Counted from the first letter of the stretch, positions 1-13,491 are shown. The stretch: 64,000 nucleotides of DNA from Lycorma delicatula (GCF_047948215.1 NC_134465.1:54592341-54656340); one strand, 5' to 3'. Numbers and translations are program-made. The notes: a model not told the origin generated them from the letters alone.

Positions 1-1866
1 AAATATTCCTAATATTTTTTTGTCATAATACCGTCCTGAAAACTTACCTACACAATATCCTGATTCAAACACGTGCATACGGATGTGATGTATTGCCATT
101 ACTTTATACCATTAAAATAGATGTGCTTTACATACAAGTATGTGTATATATAAGAGAGAGAGAGAAAGATATCACTACCTAATTCCTGTTAAAATATAAC
201 ATTTCCTGATGCAAACCAGTAGATCATTAATGTAGTTGTAAATAATAAATTATATTGTAAAAAAATTACCTTCTTAATGTTGTGAAGATTTGCCGCATAC
301 GTGATAACCAAATAAAGCAGCTAGTTATAATTGCATATCTGTTGTCATTATATAATAATAGTGAAAGTAATTGAAACAAAACTAATGTGATTATATGCAT
401 CAAGTGACAGACAATAACCATTCAAAAAAATAAAATATATAAACGTTTAAATATATAAATACTTTTGGATTTTGTTAGTGATATTTATAAAAACTGATAA
501 TTAATTTAAATAATATAGTAATGATAAATGTGATGAAATGAAAAATAATATTAATTAACTTTTTTTTTAATATCAAAATTTAAATGAAACCTAAAAACAA
601 AATCGCAATCATTTATCATAAATTAATTAATAAAAATAATAAATTAAACAAAAAGAATAAAATTTAATGTATAAAACTATTTTTTAAAAATGAACATCAA
701 GAAAGATTCTAAAATTTAAAACATTCATAACACCTTAAACGTTGAAAATTCAGATTTGATTTTAGCAATGGAATACAAGGAAATTCTTGGAATTCTTCCA
801 ATGAAGTGGGTGCAACATGATCTAGAGAGCATAATACTACAGCATATTAATCTGCCACCATCAACTTAAATAAGTGGGTTGTTAATCAGGACATGATTTT
901 ATAGGTGTATGGGTGTTAATCAGGACAAGATGTGGACATTCAACAAAAATCATTATTCTAAGTTAGCAGAATTGGAATCAGTCGTATCTATTTTTTTTGT
1001 AATTTTCAACAAAAATACCCTAATTAAGATACACTTAATGATAATGCTGTTTGTCAATGATTTAATTACTTTTGTAAAGCAAGAAATATAAACCTGTGTC
1101 GACCTAAAACATTTATTGATAATGTAGTTGATTTTTAATGTTGAATCCGAAAAAATCATAACTCATTGGAATAAAAAATAAGAATTAAAATGTCCTTCAT
1201 AATCGTTTTTATAAATTCAACATAGAAAAAAAAGATTAAAATTGAATAGTCTAAATATATTGTATATATGTTTCTTGCTTAAAAAAAAATCAAGAATTGT
1301 TTCATTTATTGTGGTTTTATTTACAGATAAAGACACTTTTCTGGTTACTGGGTGTACAGTCACAATTTTTTGAGAATCAGAAGAATCAAATGTAATTCAT
1401 TCAAACTTTTCCAAAAGTGAATATATAGCATTGACTGATTACTGCATCAACAATGTTATACTCCCTTCTTATTTATGGGAAAATTATAATAAGGAATATT
1501 CATTCTTAGATCTTAAAATATTGTTTAAAGTATTGCTAGATTCCTAGATGCCTTGATCTTACCCTAATATACTTTTTATTTGGAAACACTAAAAACATTG
1601 TATATATAGATTTGTGATTTGGTATATCTACTCTATAAGTATGCTGATGTCATAATGATGGTTAGGCCAGTTGTAATTGAGTTGATGTGGTGGCCATTTT
1701 GATATCTGTAGATTCTACAAATGGAGCACATATGAAAACTTACAAAGGTATATAAAGAAAGGGCTCAAAAATTTTAGCATTTCAGCATTAGAATCATCTT
1801 GGTATGTTCAATATTTCTTGAGTTACAAATTTCCAAAATACTAATATTTTTTTTCAATGCCCATCA
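1..1866. other. AT-rich stretch, nothing recognised
   Basis: Long A/T tracts and a short GA-type run at about 153-169. Small open frames at 909-1159 have no recognisable motif and no coding composition. A short phrase, GTGTTAATCAGGACA-like, appears twice at about 880-930. Confidence 0.6.
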
Positions 1867-3290
1867 TTTTTTTTTTTATCTTTTACGTATAGGATCACTT
1901 TTGTCAGTCCATTATCCAAGTCTCCTTGAAGGAACTGTTTGGGCCTTGTGGTTCTCCCAGTACTTGTTCATACTTTCCCATCCCCGTGCCCTTTCAGGTG
2001 TTGAAAAAGTTCATGTTGTGAGTTTCTTTCCTGAGTGTGAAGCAAAGTTTTCTTTCCTGAGTGTCTTCTGATAGAAGGCCAATTTCTTTCAGATCCTCTC
2101 TTACTTCTCTGATCCATTTGCATCCTGTCTTGGAGTTTTTAGAGTTGAAATTATACTGGACCAGCTCTTTCAGAAGTTTCAAATCTTGCATCCTCATGTT
2201 GTATCCAAAGAATTATGTCCAAATTTCTAATATCTGTGTTTTGGTTTTGTTGATGTCATTTGCTAGCAGCAAAAAGTAGTCAGTGAAACCAAAGCAAACT
2301 GCCTTGATTTTTTGGCCTATTTTTATTTTTGGGAGTAATTTTTGAACTATTCCCTTACTACCATTTCCAAAGCACAGATGAATAGTAGCGGTGAGAGTCC
2401 ATCACCTTGGTACAGTGCCTGTTTTTATCTCAAATGGTTCGCTTCTGAGTTTTATTTTTTACTTTGTGTTTCTGAAGGTCAGTTTTATCATGTTTATTAA
2501 TTTGGGATGTAGTCCGAGGTGTCTTAGAATTTTTAGTAGTGATTCTCTGCCTATGTAATCATATGCTTTCTTGAAGTCTACAAATGTTATCACCATCTCT
2601 GCTTCTTTTTCTATTGCACTACATTATTAGCTTGGGATTGATTATCTGGTCTGGACAGTTCCTCCAGGGTCTGAATCCTCCCTGGTATTCTTCTAGTTCT
2701 TTCTTGAGTTGTAAATCAATCCTATTGAGAATGATTCTTGAAAGAATTTTTTATGTTACATCTAGAAGTGAGGTTCTCCTGTAGTTGTATTTATGTCTGC
2801 TTTTTTGTGTAGCAGGTGGATGAGGACTGTCATCCAGTATTCTGGTAGTTCTTCTTTGATCCAGATATTGACAAGCTGTTGATGAAGGGCGATTTTTACT
2901 GGTCTTCTTGCATGTTTCCAGATCTATGCAAAGGTCTGATCTTCTCCCTTTGTAATTCTTTATCTCATCCAGTGCTTGGTAGACTTCTTTGTTGTGAGAG
3001 GATTAATGTTTTCTGGTGGTGTTGTTATTGGAGAGCTAGTGTCGAAGTTTAGGAGTTCTGTCAGATTTTGCAGTTTAGAGGTTTGTTGAAATATTTAGTC
3101 AGGATTTCTGTGCTGTCTTTATTGTTATGGGCCAGTTTACCGTTTTCATTCTTTATTAGTTAGGTTGGGGGTTCCTATTTTTGAAATTGTTTTTTGAAGG
3201 TTTTGTGGTAGTCTCTTGACTGCATTTTGTTGAATTCTTCTATTGGTTTCAATGTGTCTTTATGGTGTTGCTTTTTATTTTCCTTATAAT
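1867..3290 (-). mobile_element. Degenerate non-LTR retrotransposon (LINE), 5'-truncated
   Basis: Read on the minus strand, broken frames give a reverse transcriptase. SEPFEIKTG is followed by QGDGLSPLLF-like residues near 2390-2430, then FTDYFLLLANDINKTKT near 2230-2290, where the catalytic F-A-D-D box is mutated to FTDY. The C-terminal part CKWIREVREDLKEIGLLSED (near 2090-2140) is typical of LINE tails. A T-run at about 1867-1878 on the plus strand is the element's poly(A), which sets the 3' end. The start near 3290 is where similarity to RT N-terminal text (IEEFNKMQSRDYHK) fades. Stops and frameshifts throughout show it is dead. Clade not assigned. Confidence 0.75.
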
Positions 3291-5322
3291 TAATATAAAT
3301 AAATTTGATAAAATAACATTGTTAGTCACACCTGTTACGTAGAACTATAAAACTTAATTCAAATGTTATTACTACTTTGTTATATTTGATTGTACCTGCA
3401 TTATAAATAAGTGTTTATCAGTGAGATTTACCTCAAATTGTTTTTAACAGTTTGTAAATTCTCAACTCATTAACAAAACCAAGGAAAAAATTAAGCTTAT
3501 TAAATAGCTTTAAATCAATAGATGGCTGTGATTTCTGTAGCTGTTTTTTATTTACTTCTCAAAACTACATCATATATTTCTTTGATGTTTGCTACAGTTT
3601 TATCCATTATGGTTATTAATGAAAAATCATTTAAAACTATAAAATTCTGAGACAAAATTTTATAAATAAAAAATTTTAATGACTTCTTCAAATTTTTCTA
3701 TTGCTCTTGCAATCATCTTAAATGAATCTGAGTCTTCAGGATGAATATTCTAAGTTTTTGAATCACTGAGGATTGCTGAAAGAGTAACTCAGAATATTTT
3801 GAAATTAGTAAAATTACTGTATTTATAAAATTTAGTTAAAGTTATCATTTCAAAATTATATGGTTTCAAATAATTGTTATTTTGAAAACAATTACATCAG
3901 ATTATGTTGAACTAACTGGGTGACAAAACTAAGTTCATTGTGTAGAAAGAAAATGTAATAAAAATATGTGTAGGTTTAAATGTATTTAAGGTAGAACCTC
4001 TTTAAATTCTTTTTCATTGTTTGTCTCATTAAAACCCATAAAAAACTATTGAGAAATCAACTTTCTTCCCGCTGAGCATTTTGCTCAATTTTATAAAAAA
4101 ACTGAAATATCAGTACTTCAATCAATGCAATTCAATTTCTAGGGCTATCTAATAAATGGTTCATCATAAACTGGACAATTTTATGAACTATGAGAACTAT
4201 AAGCAGTATTAGGTAGATGTGTACTAACTAAAAAATAAAAAAATTATTACTTTGTCATGACTACTAAACAATTTAAAATAACATGGCAGATGCTAAGCTG
4301 AATTTACAAGCATTAAATTTACATGTACTTATTAAATAAATATAAATAAATACCAATTTATCCAAGAACCACTGAACCCAAAAATAAGATGAATATTTTT
4401 TATATGAAAAACAAAAACTCATTACTGCAAAATTAAATATATTTATTTGGTAATAAAGTTTTTATGAATGTCATTAATTTGTTATTAATTTCTCGTTTAA
4501 CATAATTTGTTTTTATTAGAGATTTAATTTAAATAAATTCAAATTAAAGTATACTAATAATATAGTAATTATGAGAACAAAACAAATTTGAATTATATAT
4601 AATGAGTAATACAACGCAACAAAAATAATAATTATAAATTACAATAAACAGAAATATCTAAGTGCAAAATCTTAACAATTTATTATATTATTTTATCAAT
4701 AAGCAATTATAATTATTTTTGGCAACATCTAAAGAAATAAAATAAAAATTAAACAAAAAACTACAAATTTACATTTCTTCAAAATAACAGCTTCATCAGT
4801 TGATTTATAAAAAAACTTTATACATGACAAACAGTTGTTTATCAAGAATATAAAACTAAGAGTGGATTTTGATATAATATTTTTAGGTTTAAAATATTTA
4901 TAGAACTCTATGAAGAATAATAAAAATATTATTCTGATTTTTAATTTATTGAAAAATATAACGGGGAAGAATTACTTCACTATTTTTAGCTTACTGTTAG
5001 GTTGTTTATTTTATGAAATAAATATAAACTGATTAACATTATTTATATTTTATATTTATATAAATAACATTTTTGTTTATTATTTTTATAAACTGTGATG
5101 TAAAATATCTTACAGAATTTATACAGTCTTGAACATAATTAATGCATCACTTTAAATAATTTTAATTGTGTATTATTAATTTAGTTGTGATTGCAAGTGA
5201 AGTGGTTATATTGTTTTGTAGTCTTAGAACTCCTATCAGTTGTTCTAAAATAACATCAGCTGATTTGTTTGGACAACAATAGTTTTTCCATGTGTTTATA
5301 TTATTTAAACATTTCATATCTC
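3291..5322. other. AT-rich stretch, nothing recognised
   Basis: No gene, inverted repeat or known element could be supported here. Long A/T-only runs dominate from 4300 onwards. Confidence 0.55.
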
Positions 5323-5527
5323 TTGTATAAAATAAAGTTCAACTTATGAACAATTTTAAAAGTATATATCCAAGTACTTTCGCAGCTGTTACTCCATCAT
5401 CAGGGATTTCACAAAAGATGTTAATTGAAATTCATATATATAATTGTATTTAAATTAAAATTGTTACATTCATAATAGTCGGTCATCAAGAAATAAAATT
5501 AAATGTACGTCAATAAGATCGTAACGC
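5323..5527 (-). repeat. PLE pseudo-LTR, downstream copy
   Basis: Matches 8041-8246 in direct orientation at roughly 85 % by eye, from TTGTATAAAATAAAG to the GTACGTCA..TAAGA..GTAAC end. On the element's strand this is the 3' copy. The stem I and core bases of its ribozyme are better kept here than in the other copy. Confidence 0.85.
5368..5407 (-). ncRNA. Hammerhead ribozyme in PLE terminal repeat (copy 1)
   Basis: On the minus strand the order is ATCC, core CTGATGA, a short hairpin, then CGAAA, AGTACT and T, then GGAT. ATCC and GGAT pair perfectly as stem I. CTGATGA and GAAA are the invariant hammerhead core, and AGTACT forms the tiny palindromic stem III typical of PLE ribozymes, which act as dimers. 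Cleavage would follow the T (H17) before GGAT. Stem II is weak (GGAG against CTGC, one mismatch) and there is one extra T after CTGATGA. PLE-borne hammerheads are an established class; activity is not shown. Confidence 0.78.
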
Positions 5528-8040
5528 TATATTCGTAAGATGTTTGCGACTTTTATGAAATAGTTAATATTAAATGGAATATTATCAACCTATTAATTAT
5601 TATATAATTTTTTTATAAAGCACATCATTATCGAATTTAACCTATTCATTCATCAATTTATTATTATTCAAATATATATGAAATTTTTCTAAGATACTGG
5701 TTTTATAATAATTATTATTGTATTCTAATATTTTAATATATTTGTTAGGGTTATAATTTTGTTCAGTTTCTAAAATGTGTTTAGCGAAATTAGATTTTTC
5801 TTTATTATTTTTAATAATACAATTAATATGTTCTTTAATTCTAATGGTGAATGATTTGTCATTCCAATATATTTTAAGTCACAATTTTTGCAATTAAGAT
5901 AATTTACACTCCTTGTTTTTCTAAATTATAATTAATATCTTGATTTATTGTAATAGGAGGGTTTTCATTATTTTATTCTTTGTTGTATATGCTGTTTTTA
6001 ATTTAAAAGTTTTAAATATTTTATTAAATTTCTTATAACTTATATTGTATTCAATTTTAGCGTATTCATTTATTATATTATTGTTCGTTAGCTTTATTTT
6101 ATCTTTTATGTGTATTTTATTTTTTATTCTGTTGTATAATTTATTTATTAATTTAGTATTATATCCATTCTTTAAAGCTATATATTTAATATTATTCATT
6201 TCATTATTCCTTTTTATATTATCATATTTTAATTATTTTAACGGTTTATAAATTAATGAAATAAAGGGTACCATTTTTTGACGGCAAGGATGGAAAGATT
6301 TAAAATGTATTGTAGTATTCTGTTCTGTTGGCTTTCTTTAAATGTCTACATCGATTTTATTAGTGATAAAATTTTTATTAGATTTTAGGTCCGGGTAATC
6401 AATATTGTTATTATTTTCTCTGTTTAAAGTAAATTTAATATTTTGATTTAAAGAATTCATTTCTATAATTATTGTGTTTTCTTCATTGTTAAATTGTTGG
6501 TTATATATCATCAAGATGTCATACACATATCTTTTATATACAATAATGTGATGCTTATTAATTGTATTGGATATCAGGGTGTTTTCTAGTACATTCATAA
6601 AGATATCTGCTAAAGTAACAGAAAATGGAGATCCCATACTTAGACCCTTTTCTTGTTTATAATATTAATTATTAAATTTAAAATAGTTGTATTTAATATA
6701 TAATTCTAACAGATTTGTTATTTCATAAATTATATTTTTATCTATTTTTAATTCATTGAGTGTTATTAATTATATTTATAGTTTTATTAGTGTCGATGTT
6801 TGTGTACATATTTTATATATCTAATGTTAAAAATTTGGTTGTATTATTTATATTTACATCATTGATCATATTAATTAATTCATAACTATTCTTTAAACTG
6901 TATTTATTCTCAGTTCTAATATATTCTTTTAATTTATTAGATAAAAATTTACTTAACTGATATGTAGGAGTATTAAAATAATTTATAGGGAGTCTTATGG
7001 GCCTGTCTTCTTTATGTATTTTGGGTAGTGCTTTTTATATTGAAGCATTAGTATTAGTTATTTTAAAATATTTTTTGCTGTATCCATCCTTGATAAGTAT
7101 TTACTTTTTTTAATATTAGATGTTATATCTTTTTTGATTTTATTAGTGGGATTCTTTATCTCTGTAAATTTATTGTCTTTTATAAATTTGGATGTTTTAT
7201 CTGTATAAACATTATTATTAATGATAATGGGAGAGTTAATCTTGTATGATTTGACTATAAATGCGTTATTATTTTTTAATTTGTTTTTTATACTCCTGTA
7301 AATATTATAATTTTCATTAGAATCTTACTATTGAAAACTAAGCTTTTATTATTTTTAAGACTACCAATTATATTAATGAAATTATTTCTTAATTTATTTT
7401 TATTATCTGTGTTATCAATTTTAAATAAATTATTTTCTACGTTGATAATCGTGTTTTTGATAATTTTATTTTTATTTAAAGTTGTAGGTTAAATTTAAAC
7501 GCGTGTTTAATAATATTAATCTCTTCATTATTGAAATCACTATCTGTAGTGTTTATTATATCTTCACCAAATGTGTGTTCATGATTAGTTATATCCCTTG
7601 ATGTTATTAATTTTTTGTCTGATTATTTATTAAATTATTTATTTTATTGTTCAATTTAATATATTTAATATTCATCAATATGTTAATTTTAAAATTTATT
7701 ATTTTAGTAAGTTCACAAAAAATTACATTAGCCAATTCAAATATTAGGTCTTCATGTAATGTATATAGTACTACATTCAAGTTTTGTTTATTGTTATATT
7801 TTAATTTTGTTTTTTAACCATTACATTGTACATTTATTTTTAGCTATATTAGAGCTGCTTTAGTATTATTTTTAATTTATAAGGTATAATTTTACAATTT
7901 ATACATTTTTTATTAAATTTTATATTTGTTATTGTTTTGTGTAATTTGAATTTTAAATTAAAATACCTCATTGCCATTTTATGTTGTATATTGTTTAGAT
8001 TTAATTTATTAAGCATTTGGCACCATTGGTATTAATATAA

Positions 8041-8246
8041 TTGTATAAAATAAAGTCCAACTTACAAACAATTTTAAAAGTATATGTCTGAGTACTTTCG
8101 GAGCTGTTACTCTATCATCAGGGATTTCCCAAAAGATGTTAATTCAAATTCAAATGTATAATTGAATTTAAATTAAAATTATTATGTTCATAATAGCTGG
8201 TCGTCAACAAATAAAATTAAATTGTACGTCAGTAAGACCATAACAT
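8041..8246 (-). repeat. PLE pseudo-LTR, upstream copy
   Basis: Direct-repeat partner of 5323-5527. On the minus strand it lies 5' of the RT remains. Confidence 0.85.
8086..8125 (-). ncRNA. Hammerhead ribozyme in PLE terminal repeat (copy 2)
   Basis: Same architecture as copy 1: ATCC, CTGATGA, hairpin with GAG/CTC pairing, CGAAA, AGTACT, then C as the cleavage-site base (the canonical H17). The 3' side of stem I has decayed (AGAC against ATCC, two pairs left), so this copy is probably inactive. Together the two copies suggest an ancestral stem II of GGAG/CTCC and stem I of GGAT/ATCC. Confidence 0.72.
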
Positions 8247-9570
8247 AATCAGTTTTATTATAATATCAGTGTAATATAAAATTTAAACAACAATTAAAAA
8301 AATGAACACATTTTATTAAATACAGGAGAAGCCATTAATTTAAAGAAATAGATAATTAATAATAATAGTAAAACAATAAAAAGTACTGACTAAGCCTAAC
8401 TACTTATAAACAGAATACATTTTATAGAAATAATCTTGTCTTAAATTAAAAAAACCCAAATATTATTAATATTAAACTTTACAAAAAGCTACAATCTATA
8501 AAAAAAATAATAAAATTGAAAATAAGTACAATAAGATAACAATAAATAAAAAGAACAAATAATACAGAAAATAAAGGAATAAGTAGTAAAAAAAAGAAAA
8601 AGTAATGAAAATGAATGACCATAGTTTTTATACACAGTATCTATTGATAATAACTTTACAAAAAATATAAAATTGCTGTACAAAATTAATTAAAAAAAAT
8701 AATAATAAATAACGATACTGTGTGATATTTTGCATAAAATACAATACTTTATAAAGTAGAGCCTGCAGTATATATTATTAATTAATGCTTGACGTTGACA
8801 AATAGAATCAGTACTATATTAACATTACAATGCAATTTTACAATTACAATTATTTGACAAGGATCAAATTTTAATTGTTTTGATGCAGAAAAGATTTGAC
8901 TCCACAGTAAAATCTGTTAACCTCTTAACTAACCCTTAACTAACCAATTTTATGTATGCAGTCTATTTATAATTAGCTAATAGGGTACTTTCTATAATTA
9001 TACGTGTTCACATACATTTCAATAGAAATTATTGTTCTGTGGATATATATCACAGTCAATAAGTATAATGTTTTATTGTATATGAATAAAGAAAGTAAGG
9101 ATAAGCATGCCCTATTGGTGAGCTTGGTCATATGACAGACAGCATTTTCATTTATTTATAACCATTCTTTATTTTATAAATAATTAGTATTTTATTACGA
9201 TACAATTAATTAGATAAAATACAATTATTAAGAATTTTCTTAATAAAGAAATATTTTTTCAAGATTAATAACACATTTGAACTTAAAACAATTTTCCATT
9301 TTTAACAAATAAACAGATATTAAATAGTGATAATTTTTTTTTTTAATTTTAAGTTGCATCAACTTTTCTGTTATTAGCGGTTAATAAATAATAACAGTAA
9401 ACAATAAAACATCATTTAATTTGAGAGTTCTAGAAAAAATGGTTCAATGAACATGGCTTTGATTTCTATTTTATTTCACATCATCAAATTTTCACTTTTA
9501 ACAATGTTGCAGTAATTAGAGACAAAGCAAAAAGGATAACTTCCATAATTAAAAAAAATCAAAGAAAAAC
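8247..9570. other. AT-rich stretch, nothing recognised
   Basis: Long A/T tracts. The open frame at 8489-8683 is low-complexity Phe/Tyr/Leu and not convincing. Confidence 0.5.
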
Positions 9571-9805
9571 AATTAGTTTGGTATGGAAATGTTCAATGAG
9601 AAGAGGTGGCCAAAAAGGATGTTAGACTATTATCCTGGCCAAGAAGGAAGAGGGGCAGATCCAGAAAAATGAGGTGAGAAGTGGTGGAGAGGGCAATGGA
9701 AGTGAGAAGAATGGTGGAGAGTGGGTGACTGAATGGACAGGAAAGTATAGAGACTGAGATGCTGGATGAGGAGCAATCTGTAGGATCCGCGCTTAATATA
9801 AAGTA
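9571..9805 (+). mobile_element. 3' tail of a non-LTR retrotransposon (fragment)
   Basis: The plus strand reads VWYGNVQ, KKDVRLLSWPRRKRGRS and then AMEVRRMVESG, with stops between. This matches the usual LINE C-terminal pattern (WxGHVxR..P..KRGRP..W..). It is GC-richer and purine-rich compared with its surroundings. No reverse transcriptase core is present, so this is a 5'-truncated copy. Confidence 0.6.
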
Positions 9806-10058
9806 AATTGTAATAAATTCAGTAAAAAATAATTTGGATGCAATGAAAAGCCCCTGTCAATATACCACTACAGACAAATTTAAAAAAAAATTGTTTGATG
9901 TATTCAAATGTAAATTACAATAAAGTGTCATATATAGTTGCGTTATTAACGTCAAACAAATATAACAGGGAAATTAAGAGGTTAGATTTATATAATTTAA
10001 ATATATTTATTATTTTATTAATTTAAACTCTAGTGAGCCACATAAGCAACACAAATAA

Positions 10059-10089
<31 letters not shown>

Positions 10090-12400
10090 CAACCACTTGT
10101 AATAATTTCTACTAGAGTGATATTATATACACACATACAGATATTCATAACACATTTATACACACACAAAAACACAAGATATAAATACACAAACTAATAA
10201 ATACAGGAAGCATTAGAAGGAGTATGCAATTACATACATTGTAATACAAATGTAATAAACAAAACTTTTCCCCTAAAAAATAAACAAAAAAAAATTATAA
10301 TGAAAATATGGTACAATTATCTTGCTGCTTTCAATTAAAACCTATAAAAAACTATTAATAAATGATTTTAAAAGGCACAATACAATAATTATTTATGAAG
10401 CATAACAGAATATTCATACAATCATACATGCATATAAATATGTATATAATATAATTTTGTGCAACAATTTTTATGATCACTGATCACAACACAAATATAT
10501 TTCTTAATAATTTATCTTTCAAATATTTCAAATGTAAATATAAATATATATATATTCATTTAAAAATGGTGAGGAAAATTTAGATACTTTTGACTAATTT
10601 TTTTTTTTAAACAGTACAATTCCAATTATATGACCTGCAGTTATCCAATGATCTACTTAATTTGAAATTACCCAGTATATGATTAATATCAGATTCTTGA
10701 ACAACACAATTTTATAAATTTAGGGTATAATTAATTACAAACTGTTTTAATCCCAATGTGTAAATTGAAGTCTAATTTAAAAAACCAGAACTTAATTAAA
10801 ATTAAACATTTTTCTAAGTATAATGCTATAACAATAATGGTTATTGTGGCAACCATACATAAGTCACATGTCACTTACAAAAATGTTATAACTATTTTCA
10901 AGCTATTACAAGCATTACATGTCAAATATATGAGGAAGTTGTTTCCTGCTGGCTTCTTCAATGAGCTAAATATTGTTGTATATAATCATGCTAAGTTGAA
11001 TGAAATATAGGTGATATATAGCTCTAAATGTAAGATCTTTACTCTGTTCATCATGAGGAATGAGGTGTTTAATGAACATTATTATTTTCAGAGAAAGTAA
11101 GGTCTGATAGTTCTCTAGTAGAATATGTTATATGTATACAGGGATATTTGTGTAGACTAAGCTTTTTTTTTTGCTGTTATCATAGTCTGAAAGAAAGTGA
11201 TATGTTTATTTATAGTTACAATATTAAAAATTTGACTTTTGCAATGCTTTCTCTATAGTCCTAAAAAGCAAGTACAAAATTAAATTCAACTTAAATGCTG
11301 AAATTTATTTTATTTAAATTAAGATACAGTTTTACGCTAGCAAAATACATAGATATACTTTTCAAAATACTTTTTTCAGCCATAAATACAAGACTTCTTA
11401 ATAAAAATAATTTAATTTAACTAACAGGAATTTTAATTATTTTTATATACTATTTATTTGTAAAATTAATATCTTTATGTTGTTACAATTGTATTTATCC
11501 TAACAATCCTGGTTAAATCAGGATTGTACGATATGTTTCTTCATTAAAAACAATAATCAACATGGTTTATATTTTTGTCAATAATAATATTACAAAAAAT
11601 TATCATATCTTTTAATTTATTTATATAATATAAAAAACAATTTAGAAACAATTTTACATAGACCAATTTTCATAAATATTTAATATAATTCAACTATATT
11701 TTTTAAATTATAACTCAAAGAAAAATTACTTAATTCGTAAAATATTCAAGTCAAACGTCCATACTCTCAAACAGTTAAAAATTTCAATTTTTTTTTGTAT
11801 TTAATATAAAAATTCATTTATCAACTTGTTAAACTACAAATAAAGAGCTTTGGGAAATGATTACTTAAATACATTGCAAGACAAGTTTATAATCAAAAAC
11901 AGTTTATAAAAATTAGGTTCAAAATCTAAACCTAGCTGATGTTTTTTATTGTTAAACAATCATCATCAGTAGAAAAAGTCTAAACTCTAGAAAAATCATC
12001 ATCAGTAAAAGTTCAAACAAAAAAGTAAATAAATAAATAAGAAAAAAGACAAATAAATAGTACTTAAGAAAAATGATATAACAACACCTACAACATTCTG
12101 GTCTCAACAACTGCACTATTTATTTGTCAATTAATATTTGCCAACTATTATTTTTTAATAATTTATTTACGTCTTAATACATACTATTTCCTCAATATCT
12201 ACTTATGATGATTATTTAAAATCAAAATTTCTATTTAATTTTACATTTTAAGTAAAATTTTTGTAAATGATTTTGAGCAGTTATCTTATATTTTACATAA
12301 ACAAATTAATTAATTTATTTATTTTAGTATTTTATCTTATCTAATTATATTTTATATTTATATCTTTTTTTTAAATTATTTTGTTATTAATGTAGAAAGT
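9806..12400. other. AT-rich stretch, nothing recognised
   Basis: Contains a 22-base T-run at about 10060-10081 and a CA-rich patch at about 10130-10175. No gene or element was supported. Confidence 0.5.
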
Positions 12401-12790
12401 ATCTACCTCTGTAGTTAGTTCTTAGGTGGCGTTACTGAAACACTATATTGAAATAAAAAAAAAAATAGATACCAAAAAGAATGAATAAATGGATTAATTT
12501 AAGAATAAATTAACCTTGCTCATGTTATAATTATAAATATAATCTAAACAAACTTAACTTACACTCGCTTCGCTTGCTAACCTTGAATAGCAAACAAAAG
12601 TTAGGGAGTGAAGCAAACGTAGGTTAAATTTGGTTACATTATATTTATAATTTCGGTATTAATTAAATAAATATAATTCCATTTATTCTTAAATTAGTTC
12701 ATTAATGCATCCTTTTTTTGCATTTATTTTATTATTTCAATTTAGCGTTTCAGTGGCACCATCAAGGGCTAACTAACTAAAGAGGTAGAT
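12401..12790. mobile_element. Foldback MITE with long terminal inverted repeats
   Basis: The left end ATCTACCTCTGTAGTTAGTT.. and the right end ..AACTAACTAAAGAGGTAGAT are imperfect inverted repeats. They continue inward through TTACTGAAACACTATATTGAAATAA and its mirror for more than 55 bases. The inner part (CTCGCTTCGCTTGC against GAAGCAAACGTAGG) also pairs, so nearly all 390 bases form one large hairpin. There is no coding capacity. The target duplication is not clear, so the superfamily is open. Confidence 0.7.
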
Positions 12791-13491
12791 CGCATCCTAT
12801 ATTAATACCATTATTTCTATAATTCATGATTTTTAATATAAGAAACTGATTAACTTAATAAAAATAATAGAAAAAATGGATTAAATTTAATGTTAATATT
12901 CAAACAACACTGGTTTCATCTAATTAACAGTAGTTATTGACAAAGAGAATGAAAATAGATAGACATGTGTATGTTACAATAGTTTTAAAGTTAATAAAAA
13001 GTCTAAGAATGTAAAAATGAAATAACATATAGCATGATCTTATAATCAATAATAATATACTGTTGGTTACTTTACCGCTCCTATATTAACTTTTGCTAAG
13101 TTAACCGCTGGAATGATCAATTTCTGTGGGTATGATTCTATCAAGCTAAACCAAATAAACTGATGTTGATCAGCTGGCACCGTTTAATAATGCTAACATA
13201 ACCAATTATTGTAGCTGCTGTTGTCAGTGTATTTATTGTATCATAATAAATTGTTTTTACACAAGAAAAAAGTCTTCATAATATTTATTTATAATATTCA
13301 TATGCCTTCATAATATTTATATGCCTTACAAATGCTATACATGCATTTATAAGGCATGTAGAGTCGATGTATCATTGACTATACATTTACAAAATATTTT
13401 TCTCATTTCTCACTTTCAGTTTATCTTCAATTATATTCCCTTTAGCTCCCAAATTTTAATATTTAAACTACTTAGTGAATTTGGCAGTTGC

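Larger units (their letters stand above)
5323..8246 (-). mobile_element. Penelope-like element (PLE) with direct terminal repeats
   Basis: Two direct repeats of about 205 bases (5323-5527 and 8041-8246) enclose minus-strand remains of a Penelope RT-endonuclease. Seen in order: LPKIHKEDRPIRLPIN and QLSKFL near 6950-7030, MGSPFSVTLADIFMN then YKRYVYDILMIYNQ (6338-6637; the usual YxDD-type box reads Y-V-Y-D), a Lys/Asn-rich connector (5945-6199), and a GIY-YIG nuclease start GVYYLNCKNCDLKYIGMT (about 5857-5913). This RT plus GIY-YIG order defines Penelope elements. Stops and frameshifts break the frame, so it is inactive. The coding part is unusually AT-rich. The repeats are the element's pseudo-LTRs and each holds a hammerhead ribozyme. 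Confidence 0.88.

Noticed and set aside
909..1159. Two overlapping small open frames
   Set aside because: No domain, low complexity, AT-driven; no splice or promoter support.
8489..8683. Hydrophobic Phe/Tyr-rich minus-strand frame
   Set aside because: Arises from A-rich plus-strand sequence; no convincing membrane-protein pattern.
10756..11010. 84-codon plus-strand frame
   Set aside because: Composition matches the noncoding surroundings and no motif is visible.
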